DNA from: Tubiluchus corallicola
Taxonomy: Eukaryota > Priapulida > Priapulimorpha > Priapulimorphida > Tubiluchidae
DNA length: 64,000 bases
Assembly: GCA_030141605.1 (NCBI GenBank)
Contig: JAQGDQ010000016.1
Coordinates: 813,999-877,998 of the forward strand
Direction of reading: 5' to 3'
Positions within the stretch are counted from its first letter, which is position 1, and the number at the start of each line of letters is the position of its first letter. The translations under genes and the position numbers were made by a program. Shown here one piece after another: positions 53,191-64,000 of this stretch. The notes below the pieces were generated by a model. The model saw only the letters and a list, made by a program, of their open reading frames with translations. It was not told the DNA's origin and ran no database searches.

Positions 53191-55270
53191 AAATTACTTT
53201 TGCCTGGTAATAATAAGTCATTCTTTAAAAATCAGTATGTTCCCTTTCAATATTTCGAAGAGTAGATCGTTTTGACCTACAATTTACGATTGGGTCCGGT
53301 TTTCCTTTAATGGGCTTAATACGCGCACACCAGTCGGGGGCAATTAAAACTAGTACACCACAAAAATCATAAAGCGCACATAAAAGATTTTCCACCTGGT
53401 GGAACAAAGGTTTTTGTATTGTCAATATGTCTTGATGAGCAACTTTGGCTTAATGAACACAGCTCTACATTTTACTTATTTGAATATTACGCTTTATTTG
53501 AACTCTTGTGAAAATGTAGCCTTCTAGAGACTGAAACAAAAATAACAAAAGAGGTAATGAACAAAAGTGATGATTGTGATATACATTTTTTCGAATTTCA
53601 CACAGTTTTGTAGTCTTATCTGGACTTCTCTCGGCATTTGCGGCTGTCATAGTTAAAATTTTCTACAAGTTTTCTCGAAAACATCTCTATGAGCAATGTG
53701 GATGTTGTTTGTTATATTCGCAACTGATGTAAAAATTTAAGCTTTAATGGACCTCACATCCTGCCCTACTTAACTTACCTGAGTACGCAGATCACAGTCA
53801 GGCTTGCTTCTGGTCAAACTCAATAACAAACGGACATGCAAACATTATTATTACCTAAACTTACTACACTAATGACAGTTTTCATAGCGGCATCTATTAA
53901 AACAGAACATTTCCATCAAGCCTTTGGAACGTGACAGCAAACGAGCCCCTGAGAAATCAATTACATCAATGATATTGTTAGAATTCGACAAAATGGCGAT
54001 CTGAAAACCAAAACTGTTGTGCTGATTTAAGGGCTTACGTGTTTATTAATGTCTTTACTACGTGTTTATTTATTACGTTTGGAACTGCACAAGATGTATC
54101 CCTACAGGCTTGTAAATAGTTTGTTTCACTAATTTTTATGTTAAATTTGTTAATTTATTTTTACATTGTTTCAAACCAAACCTCATTATTTACACTGCCA
54201 CTTGTTTTTTTCGAATTCTTGGCACTAAATGAGACAGTTTCACTTCATAGTTTATAAATAAAACCTATGCTTATCTGTGCAACGGAGTAAATACCGTATT
54301 ATAATAAACATTTAGTGCATATAGCGCTAATCACAAAGAACAGTGAGTGTACGATAAGGGCTACATACGTATGTATAATGTATGCATGATTGTAAGTCAT
54401 GCAACTCTTATAAGATCTCAGTACGTTCTTTTAGTTCAAACTCTTTAGATCTAAGACCGTATCTAGATTGACTTCACGTTTAATTAGTGTGCATCCTTTT
54501 GAGACGCAATTTGTGTATACCTTCGTTAACATCGAACTGAAACATTGATAATTCCAAGTTTTCCCCATTTATCGTACTAACTCAAAACAAAGCCAATTTT
54601 TTACTGAGTGTTTTATACAAACGTTCTTTTTAGGATACGTGTAGTGTGTGTGGTAAACCTATACATGTGGTAATTTTTGGGTGTAAGCAAATAAGGAAAT
54701 TCATTCCATCAGACACGTCACACATCCCGATTCGATTTCCATGTGGTCCATATTATTTGGGGAGAATAAATTTAATCTGTTCGGGAAAAATTTAATTTGT
54801 TTTAGGCCTGCTGGATTTGCAGCGACATTACATGAAAATCGTATATATAATATAGACTGTTCAACTTGCTGAATAGAAAGTAATTCAAAAACTTATATTT
54901 AAACATTTCCGTAGGCGTGTCATCACCAACGAGTTGTCAGTAGTTTCATTCGTTAAAAGTAGATAACAGATATTCTGATTTTGTCTTCCCATGCGAAATT
55001 TAAGTTAATTTAGGTGGCTCCATTTTACCGTATTTCACAATCTTTAAAAAAACCGAGGCTGATGCTCTTGACTCAAGTAATTAGATATTTTTTGGCTTTT
55101 AAACTGTGAATGTTTTGTACGTTTTATGCCGTTTTATACGCACACTGTAGTAGAGTAAATGGATCACGTTTACCACTGTAGAATGCTTCATATAATCATT
55201 TTAATGCAGTTGAGCGCTTCGTTATTTTAAGTCTGCACATTCTTACTTAAGTTTTGTCATTTGATTTTAG

Positions 55271-55306
55271 CTGTCAGGGATGATCTTAGAAGCAAAATAA
55301 TGCATG
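55271..55306 (+). CDS. Cav2: Cav2 exon 10: 36-nt microexon in the I-II linker
   Basis: Bounded by TTTGATTTTAG and GGTAAGTTC. It is phase 1 at both ends and adds AVRDDLRSKIMH. Skipping it joins exon 9 to exon 11 as IIE-ARRRMASK, which resembles the uninterrupted form in insect Cav2. A symmetric 36-nt exon flanked by large introns is a typical cassette microexon. It has good splice sites and a frame that fits exactly, but no homology support of its own. Confidence 0.8.
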
Positions 55307-57913
55307 GTAAGTTCAAAGTTCTGTTATTCTGCAACAGAGTCTTCTCACTCGCATTAGGTTTGCACGCCACGTTGTAGCATAGCAGTATTGTACACTCACT
55401 GTGTTTTACCACAAAGAAACAGCACTGTTTCCTAGCGTGTTACTTCATATCTACAGAAATTCAGACTGCAAATTAGCGTGAAACTAACAAACCTCTGGCA
55501 CAATATTTTTAGAAACATAATTTCTGTGCTTTGTTCGGTAAGGTTGTTATAAAAAGTTTAGTATTGAAACACAACGCTTTACCTACCTAGACCCGATTTT
55601 TTTTACCACTGCTTGCAAGAAAGCCTGCGTGTACACTTTTTTATTTCACCTATTGTTTTTTAGTAGGAATGTAGACTTATCAATTAGGCGATTAATCGCA
55701 ATTATATTTCTAACACTTAAAGTTGACGTCAAAAATTCTAAGTCACCCAGCTATGACAATCAATCAAAGTGCTGAACTATAATAAGAAAAACTTGCTTAG
55801 AATTTGAACTCGGGTGTAAAGTAAAAAAAGTAAGAAACTTTCAATGATGCCTTAATAGCAGTTCTCAGTTTTTACCACAAGAATCTTCATACACGGAGAT
55901 CTTATTAGGTAGTTTAGATTTAAGTATTAGTAAAACAAGCGACTAACTAAATAAAAAGTGTTGAAAAGTGTGTACCATTTGTACTTTTGCTTCGATTGTT
56001 ATTTCAGTGTAAATTTCTACGTTTTTACTGAATTATAAACGCGCGTTATTTATAAGCTATGGCCTATTTGTCCACCAAATTACAATTTCGGTGGATTGTA
56101 AACTATAATTTTCGAATTATTTTTAAACGTGTGCTAATTTGACAGTGTTGTATGAATGCACTCAGAAAAATAATAATTGTTTATCATGTCTAAAGCTAGC
56201 TCGGCGGTATGTCGCCATCTGACTGGCTGCGTTTGCTCTCCAAAAGATGGTGAGTGAAGTTTTCCTATGAGCACACGCACAGTTTTCGCAAGAAATTCAC
56301 TAAATCGTCACTTAACATCACAGCAAAATTTCTGAATTTTGTAACCAAACAGTAGATGCCACGACCCTAGCCTGTCTTCTAACAAGGCACCACAACAATC
56401 ACGTGAGCAAAGATTAATAATATTTTCAGTATTTCTCTGGTCAGCTCTCTCTCTCTCGTCTTTTTTAAACCCATTTTGATGACGTCGTTTCACTGATATC
56501 ATTTGTGCCTCAAATTTTGCCAGTGCACCACCTGATTCACAACAGGCTTTTGAGAATTCACTTTAAATCACTCAAGTCAGCATTCAAATGACATGGTGCA
56601 GTGCGATAGAAAAATGATTGTGGTGGTACCGCAACCTGATTAACAAGGATGATAATTCAGCTTAGACACAAAATCGAGAGATATCTCAGATTTGTATATA
56701 TCTCGTTACATAATGACAAAATGTCAGCGGCAGTATCGCAGGCGAAACAACCCAGAACAAGTTTTTATCGGTTAACAATTTAAACAACTGTAGCTGAATT
56801 TCGTAACCCACCACACGCTATGACGACTTGGTTACTCTTCCAGTCCTAAAGTCACTTTGTTACTTTCTCAGTACCAAATATTGTAATAATCGTGTCGGCC
56901 ACCGAGTTTTGATTATGAAATGGATGTGTTGTATACGTTTTCACGCAGAACTTTTAGCAACGTATTGCAGCTCTATTTAACCCCAGATGGAATAGAGAAA
57001 CCTGCTGCACTTTTTCTTGCACTCTGCTTTTGTTTACCTGAACCATCGAGCAGTTCCTATAACTAACCTGCGTATTTTAGTACGAGACCCAACTGAGAAC
57101 ACAATAATTAAAAATCCAATTGAACTTCATATTAAAAGAACTCGTATTCTCTTTTTTTCGTCACAGAAGGATCACAGAAAGATACAAACATCTTTCCTGG
57201 CTTCGTAAATTTCACAAGCTGTTGACATAAGAGAAAGTATACTACTTCACCAAGAGTTCTGTTTTGTTTACCGAGTTTACAACATTTATTTCCTGTTTCC
57301 ATAACTTTCACATATTTATACTAAAATGTCAATTAGTTTTATTACTTTACATCGCTATGTTAAACACAGACCTAATGAATTCATTGGCCTATATACAAGT
57401 AAATATAAACGTGTCTCTGACTTCGTGGTAATAGTAATTTGGTATTAAATTGCGATTACATGTAAGACGATGCATTATGCACTAATTTTGTTTTATTATT
57501 ACCAATTTTAAGTAAATTAAGAAACATAATCATCCATATGAGTCATTGAACAATAACTTTTTTGTATTTTGTAAGCAATCCTCATTGTACTAAAATTCTT
57601 TATGATTCTTTAGAAAAAGTGCTGTGTAGCTTTAATATACAATATAACAATTCAAGGCTAATTAATTTTATGCAACTCAGTTGAAACGTACATTGTTAGG
57701 CCTATTCTTATTATTCATTTAAAAATTTTATACAGCTCTGTGCTTTGTTAGTATCAATAACGAAAATAATAATTTTTGTTAGTAACTATAAAAAAGAACA
57801 AGATAAAACATAAGACTATAATCAACAGCTAGTGTTTGTTAATTGAGAAACTTAATTCCATCTCAGATCTAATACTTATTATGGACTAGGAGCATATTAT
57901 TGTATCTTTTCAG
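55307..57913 (+). other. intron 10
   Basis: GT-AG intron of 2.6 kb. No repeat or gene recognised. Confidence 0.85.
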
Positions 57914-58012
57914 CCCGAAGACGAATGGCTTCCAAAAATATCAAAAATATCAAAGAAAGTAGTAAAGACACTGAAGACGAAGATGGTGATGCTTTTACTG
58001 ATATTCAAATTG
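57914..58012 (+). CDS. Cav2: Cav2 exon 11: basic-acidic I-II linker segment
   Basis: 99 nt between TTTTCAG and GGTAAGTG, phase 1 at both ends. Encodes ARRRMASKNIKNIKESSK, then DTEDEDGDAFTDIQI. The RRRxAxK start matches invertebrate Cav2 linkers. The stretch switches from basic to strongly acidic, with Ser/Thr-acidic sites of casein kinase 2 type (SSKDTED). Confidence 0.92.
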
Positions 58013-60614
58013 GTAAGTGAAATATCAGTAAATCTGTGTTAAATACAATAAAAAAAATGGCCGTAATTTTCAATGTTTTCAATGTTAGATGAGAAATATA
58101 TCCAATGAGTATCCAATTTGTAAAAATGTTGTGTCACATGTGAAAACTGGCTGATGGAGTGTCCCTTGAACATAAATAAAACTTTTCTGGCAACAAAACT
58201 AATCTAGTATTTTGCTATTTTATGGTTTTCATTTGTCTAATGGAAATAGCATTTACTCATATTGATATACCATGGGGCAGCCTTAACTAAAACACAAAGC
58301 CAATTAAAATTTTGTAGTCCGTTAGCAGTGCATAGTCATCGTGAATCGTGCAACGTGCTCTAGGTTACTGTGCTCTAGGCCTGCAACACTTAGATTAGAT
58401 ATTATTATAGTAGCAGTCGATTTTTAATTCAACTATTACTGAGATGGTCATAAGCGTAGCGCAGTGCACTTGGGCCCATTTGACCACGGTTTTGCTTGTT
58501 ATTGATATGTTATGTCTGGATTATCTATGGAGTGCACAGTGTGATGAAGAGTACTGTAAATTAACTGTACTCTTAACTCAGGAATAACCACTAACTAGTG
58601 CTCAGTTGTGCGGCGGGAAATTTTGCATGTGGTTGCCCATTTGGACATCGCCAAAATTTCACGATAATGAAGTATGTCATTATTATTAATGATGTCATTA
58701 TCATAATAATAATGACTGGTGTCGAATTGCCGATTATATGAAATCGCTGTTTGAGTGGTTAGTTGGGTTAGGACACAAAAACAATCACAGTCCTCTCGCA
58801 GGTATAATTTAAATTTTTCGCAGCGGTAAGCTATCGAATTATTGAGGAGAAGGTATCAAACTTACAGAATCTCCGCTGCATCTGCTACTATGCCTGTAAA
58901 TGGTGAAACAGAGGCATTACTCAGCCTGTATATCCTCATTTAAAAACAGCTAATGGACAATAAATTGTTGCTATGGCAACCCCTTTTACTAGAACTAGTT
59001 TGAAGCAATGTAGTTGAATTAAAAGTGGGAATTGGATATCTGTGTAAAACTATAAGCTCTCACTTTGCCATCCTATTGTGCTTACACATTCTAGAGACAA
59101 GTACATGCACATCGAACTGATTAATGTACGGTACCAACTTTGATCAGAACAGATGTACATTTATTATTCAATAAATATAGTATAATTAAGACATTGGCCG
59201 AAGAATTCCAACTCCTTTTAGGATCTTTGATAATGTTTCTTAGAAAGTCAATGATTATTGAGGTTTACAACTTTATTAATGAAAAACTTGAAAAAATATT
59301 GATCACTATTATGTCAATATACAATATGCTAGCAGTTAAAAAACAAAGTCATGAAATTACAGTTGATGAATTTACGACAAGACAACTTTATGATCTCAGT
59401 AAAAAATATGTAAAGCATTGGCCAGGTATTCCGGTGACCGATAATAAAATCACTAAAAAAGTCCCAATTTTGGCTAGGAAAAAGTCATAATTAATTTTGG
59501 CTAGGATATGATTAAAGTTAAGGCTATTTCTTTTTTTGCTGAGTTTTTCTGTGACTTTTTTGCCTGTGACTTGTTTACCTGGATTCGGTGTTATGTAATG
59601 AGAGGCAAATTTGGCAATGGCGCATTAAAGAATTAATGAGCTGGATTTAAGAATTAAAACAATAGAACAAATTAAAAAATTGTGCAATGAATGTCATGCA
59701 ATTAAATGCACTTCTCTTCAAATTAATAGTGATCAAAGTGTAAAACAAGAGTTACAATAAAGGAAAACAGAACAAATGTCCACGGATAAAAGTACTATCT
59801 GCCCTATTATGGCTATTATTATGGACAACATGGTTTAATTAACAAGACTAATAAAAGCAGATTGAAAGATCTTATAGAAACTGTGGTAAGTCGGAACCGT
59901 TATAGCTGAATCCACCCTGTATTGTGGATCTGCAGTCTGCAATATTTATCACGTACTGGAATTTAAAAAAAGATACATGTTTTAATAAATTTTAATAGGA
60001 TTTTGCATGCATGTAAATTAACTCGAATATCCTTTTTCTCTATTTATTTGATTTTCTTTAAATTAATGTCTGTGTAATGTGATTCTTTTGTTTGTATTTT
60101 TTATGTCTTTCTGTTCCTGCATGAGATTCAGTGAACATTATTTTGGACTTTCCTGCATACCTTATCTTGAACATTTACTTGTATTATTATGTGTATTTCC
60201 ACTAACCCAGCAATGCTGGTTTTCAACATGAAATGATCTTCTGATTGATGACATTTCAACCAACCAGCATAATTTTTTGTCAGAATTGCATTTATGTTTG
60301 GGGTTTCTAACTAAGGTCATGTGGCTTCTCATATGTCTTGCAAAGATCATTTGCCATTTGCAAACCAGATAAAATATCATATCACATTTATTCCATACAT
60401 TACCCAGTTTACTGGTATAAAAATTACTTTAAAAGTTACTTTGCCATTTAAAACTTACATTTTTTCATATATATAATTTTTTATCCTAGGAATTCAGAAG
60501 ATATTTACTTTACTTGACTGTGACATCTTTGTATTATAATAGTTAGACATCTTGTTACTTTTAGTTTATATTAAATTAAATATTCTTAATTCATAAAAAA
60601 ATTATTTTTGGCAG
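58013..60614 (+). other. intron 11
   Basis: GT-AG intron of 2.6 kb. It holds a short hairpin at 58676-58716. A 116-residue AT-rich frame (59140-59490) is judged chance; nothing else is recognised. Confidence 0.85.
58676..58716. repeat. short imperfect palindrome
   Basis: GTCATTATTATTAATGA at the left faces an inverted TCATAATAATAATGAC at the right around GTCATTA. It could be a microsatellite-derived palindrome. Confidence 0.6.
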
Positions 60615-60827
60615 GTAATCATTTAGGGGGAAAGCTGAATGGAAAAAATGAAAGCACCCGATGTACAAGTTTGAAAATAGCAGAAAATCGATTTCGCATT
60701 AAAGTGGTCCGCCGTGTCGTGAAAAGTCAGATTTTTTATTGGGTTGTGATTGTCCTTGTCTTTCTCAACACAACATGCACCGCCGTAGAACATTATAAAC
60801 AACCTGAGTGGTTAACCAATTTTTTAA
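60615..60827 (+). CDS. Cav2: Cav2 exon 12: linker end and helix IIS1
   Basis: 213 nt between TTTTGGCAG and AGTATGTG. Encodes a variable linker end ([16 protein letters not shown]), then [20 protein letters not shown], the conserved run into IIS1, then [19 protein letters not shown] and QPEWLTNFL of the S1-S2 loop. [13 protein letters not shown] and HYxQPEWL are diagnostic for domain II of Cav2. Ends in phase 1. The (CT)n head of repeat family B begins only about 40 bp after this donor. Confidence 0.96.
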
Positions 60828-60864
60828 GTATGTGTTGCTTTACTAGTTACTCGGTGTGCAGTGT

Positions 60865-61155
<291 letters not shown>

Positions 61156-61360
61156 TACTATTCCCAAAAGTAAAGTTACCTAACATGCCAAGTAAAATGC
61201 AACCATGTGTGAAGATTTTAAAATTCAATGTTAATATTTATCTTATTTGATTATTTTGTGTTGTAATTTTATTATATATGGATGTGAAAAATAAATTGTA
61301 AATGTAGCTAAAACAAACAATTTTGCAATAGTTCTTATGTATTTTTTTGTTTTTTTATAG

Positions 61361-61473
61361 ATTATGCAGAGTATGTGTTTCTTGGATTATTTATCTCAGA
61401 AATGCTATTAAAGTTGTATGGTTTAGGTCCTCGCATTTATTTCCGATCGTCTTTCAATATTTTTGATTGTGTG
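61361..61473 (+). CDS. Cav2: Cav2 exon 13: IIS2 and start of IIS3
   Basis: 113 nt between TTTTTTTATAG and GTATGTATT. Encodes [20 protein letters not shown] (IIS2, with the conserved Glu of SEM), [13 protein letters not shown], and FDCV at the start of IIS3. GPRIYFxSSFNxFDCVV is the invertebrate Cav2 wording. Ends in phase 0. Confidence 0.96.
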
Positions 61474-61675
61474 GTATGTATTCTGTCTACAATAGCTATT
61501 TTACTCATTTTCTTTAGCATATAATCAAAAATTTGTTAAATATAGTTTTGATTAAGGCTCTAAATTTTTGCTGAGAATAAAATTTGAAGCATATAAGTGA
61601 GATATTTTCACTGAAGTTCACACATTAAATATTTTTGTTAAGACAATTTTACCTTTTAAATGATTACTGTTTCAG

Positions 61676-61788
61676 GTGATAGTGGGTAGTATATTTGAAG
61701 TGATTTGGTCTGCATTTAAGCCGGGTGATTCTTTTGGTATTAGTGTACTTCGTGCACTGCGCCTGCTCAGGATATTCAAAGTTACTAA
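61676..61788 (+). CDS. Cav2: Cav2 exon 14: IIS3 and voltage sensor IIS4
   Basis: 113 nt between CTGTTTCAG and AAGTAAGTTT. Encodes [18 protein letters not shown], then [19 protein letters not shown], the IIS4 helix with Arg/Lys at every third position. Ends after two bases of Lys (phase 2). Intron 13 before it is only 202 bp, the shortest in the window. Confidence 0.96.
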
Positions 61789-63021
61789 GTAAGTTTTGTA
61801 GATTTGTTAGTAATACATAATACACCTATTATCAATACTATCAGTGGGTAAGCAGAAACAACTTTCAGCTTGGTCTCTTTTATTCTCAGGGAGATTACAT
61901 TAATAGCTTCTTGTCTTTTCCTTAAATCTTGATATATTTCATCATAAATTCGAGCTTAACAATATTCTCCCCCGCAGAACTCATTTTCACTACCTTGTTA
62001 ATTACAATTTTAATGAGCCATATAAGTGTCAGTAAAGTATATCGTTTGTGCCTGGATAATGAGTTGTTAGGTAATTCCTCATTCCCCAGTGTCGTTTGTG
62101 AACACATGAGCATGAAATTTTACTTGGCAAATGGTTTAATAAATTTTAATTAACAGCGACTGTGATGAGTTATTACATTAGAGAGGTTCATCTTGCAAAA
62201 TTTCATACATTCCACGTTAAGTGTTGATATTATACTGAGACTTCTTGAAACTAAGACTAAAGATAGAAAACTTAATGACCATTAATGTCCATTTTTGACG
62301 ATGATAAATAAAGCAAGAGATGGTGCTGCTTTAATTAAAAGGTTTGGATTAAAAATTTATGAAGTATAATCCATTGTCTCAGTAGACTTAAAGCAATTCT
62401 TAAGTTTCTAGTAAAGAGTTTGTTTTATAACCAACATTTTATATAGTTGGTTATATATATATATAGTGTATGTATGTGTGTTCACTCAATAAGAGACCTA
62501 GTTGAAATTTGTATAGCAAATGAAACAACCAACATTCAATTTTCCCAGTCAATCATGCATTTCCTCACCTTAACTGCACGTCTAAGCTTGTATATAGGCT
62601 TTTGAGAAAATAACAATATCAAGTCATAGAATAAAATTAGATAACCATCCAGAGAATATCATGAGACAGAAGTGCTCCCTTTCAGTTTTATTTATTGTTT
62701 TGCCTCAGTTAAGTGTTAATGTGTCTGTCTTAAAGATTAATGTAATTAATGTAACGTGTATGGACTTTATATTCTGTGTTTCATTCATCAATATTTTACT
62801 GCTGCGTTTCACTTGCTTGAAAGCCGAGGCACTTGAAAATAGCAAAAAAAAATTTTATAGTAAATGCCATTCTGTTATTAATACGTGTCAGCTACATAAT
62901 TTAAGTTAGTTTATGTGTTAATTTGTTCTGCAATTCAATAGATTTCTATAGATCAAACATGTGCAGTTTGGCTTGAATTTCTTTTTGCACAGCTTCTTCA
63001 CATTTTACCTTGTCGTTACAG
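61789..63021 (+). other. intron 14
   Basis: GT-AG intron of 1.2 kb. It is AT-rich with a short TA run near 62455; no gene or named repeat is seen. Confidence 0.85.
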
Positions 63022-63153
63022 GTATTGGGCGTCTCTGCGAAATCTAGTCATCTCTTTGCTTAGTTCAATGAGATCTATTATGTCGCTGTTGTTTCTACTT
63101 TTCTTATTCATTGTAATATTTGCCCTTCTTGGCATGCAGTTCTTTGGCGGTGG
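63022..63153 (+). CDS. Cav2: Cav2 exon 15: IIS4-S5 linker and IIS5
   Basis: 132 nt between GTCGTTACAG and GGTAAGTTG. Encodes [20 protein letters not shown] (S4-S5 linker), then [20 protein letters not shown] (IIS5) and FFGGG at the start of the pore turret. Ends after two bases of Gly (phase 2). KYWxSLRNLVxSLLxSMxSI is nearly invariant across Cav1/Cav2 domain II. Confidence 0.97.
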
Positions 63154-63798
63154 GTAAGTTGAAATGATTATAATGTAAAAGTTATCTAAAGTTGCAGTCT
63201 TGTACATGACTTTGAAGTAATGAAACCAGAACTGTTATTGAAAAAAATTGTATGAAAAATTTCAGATTAACAAAAATCAGTAAGTAGATCTTGTAATTAA
63301 AATAAACTTACTTGTGCATATTTTATATGTTTATTAGTTAATTTTTAAACACCATGCAGAAAAATTAATATCAGTAAGTAGATTGGTAATTTACTGACTG
63401 CGTTAAATTTTATCATTTGTTTGTAGCAAATGGAGTAGCATTGTGTTGTAAACTTTTATCTTAACTACATTAGCTACATTACTGTCAGCAGCTATTATTG
63501 TAAATAGCTACTTCAGCTATTTACATTCACCATGCACAGCATATTTTTAAAAAGCAGCAGACTAAATTTATTGCTTACATTTTTTTTATTTGTTTGTTAA
63601 TTTTTGAACTAAAATTTCTCATTATTTATAGAATGAGTATGCTGTACTTACCGCGAAATTTATAGAAACTTTGAAAGTGTAAATTTATTTATACATGTAT
63701 TTTCAGTCTGGCTGTATCTATGACCCATTACTTTGCTGTTGTTAGCTTGTGAAACAGACAAAAACCATTCAATTATGTTTCTTTTTTATATATTTCAG
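63154..63798 (+). other. intron 15
   Basis: GT-AG intron of 645 bp, very AT-rich. No feature recognised. Confidence 0.85.
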
Positions 63799-63871
63799 TT
63801 TTAATTTTAAGGAAGGACGACCAGCAAGTAATTTTGATACGTTTCCGATTGCTTTGCTCACAGTATTTCAA
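63799..63871 (+). CDS. Cav2: Cav2 exon 16: domain II pore helix, gene continues beyond window
   Basis: 73 nt between TATATTTCAG and GTGAGTACT. Encodes [20 protein letters not shown] and LTVFQ, ending in phase 0 just before the expected filter segment ILTGEDWN. The next exon must lie to the right of 64000, so the domain II selectivity Glu is not in this window. The last 129 bases (63872-64000) are intron. Confidence 0.94.
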
Positions 63872-64000
63872 GTGAGTACTATTTAACTTTTATGGAGTTT
63901 TTCATATCTATAGGTTCCCAGTGCCATTTTAATAAATTAAGAACTAGCATCTACTATTAATAACATAGTATTTGCACTGTATTATTTGCCACAAATTCAG

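Larger units (their letters stand above)
50993..55270 (+). other. intron 9, 4.3 kb
   Basis: GT-AG intron containing the 54-bp minisatellite and copy 2 of dispersed repeat family A. Elsewhere (50993-52358, 53191-55270) I see nothing I can name. Confidence 0.85.

Noticed and set aside
59140-59490. 116-residue plus-strand frame in intron 11
   Set aside because: No family recognised, poor start context, no splice sites fitting the channel frame; could be an old element fragment.
60162-60380. Minus-strand frame with HMRSHMT, suggestive of a C2H2 zinc finger
   Set aside because: The Cys pair with correct spacing is absent, so no finger can be supported.

Overview
The window is animal nuclear DNA: AT-rich, intron-dominated, dense in microsatellites, and carrying SINE, LINE and hAT-type debris. 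There are no operons or bacterial genes. The one gene I can support is a plus-strand voltage-gated calcium channel alpha-1 subunit of the Cav2 (N/P/Q/R, insect cacophony) class. Sixteen exons, from 15094 to 63871, encode about 656 residues: part of the N-terminus, domain I, the I-II linker and most of domain II. The gene continues past the right edge. Its 5' start is not resolved; a GC-rich, promoter-like stretch lies at 14735-14960. The linker wording resembles invertebrate Cav2, so I infer a bilaterian invertebrate; the species is not determined. Layout: 1-14.7 kb is upstream flank with hairpins, microsatellites and a large pentanucleotide array. 15.1-15.28 kb is the first recognised exon. 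15.28-32.98 kb is one 17.7-kb intron with textbook U12-type AT-AC signals. It holds a fold-back repeat, tRNA-type SINEs, a LINE 3' end, a complete 5S-rRNA-headed SINE with target-site duplication, and a TTAGGG-containing inverted-repeat element. 32.98-35.73 kb holds exons 2-4, with a complete non-autonomous hAT element in intron 3. 35.7-43.9 kb is intron 4, with a minisatellite split cleanly by a SINE and a decayed LINE reverse transcriptase. 43.9-51 kb holds exons 5-9 (S5, pore, S6 and beta-subunit binding site of domain I), including a recent tandem duplication that copies the end of exon 5 and its splice donor. 51-60.6 kb holds the I-II linker exons, including a 36-nt symmetric microexon that looks like an alternative cassette. 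60.6-64 kb holds the domain II S1-S6 exons. All exon joins keep one reading frame, and every intron after the first is GT-AG. The best candidates for unusual biology are the 17.7-kb minor-spliceosome intron, the microexon next to the beta-subunit binding site, the duplicated donor, and the composite repeat elements inside introns.
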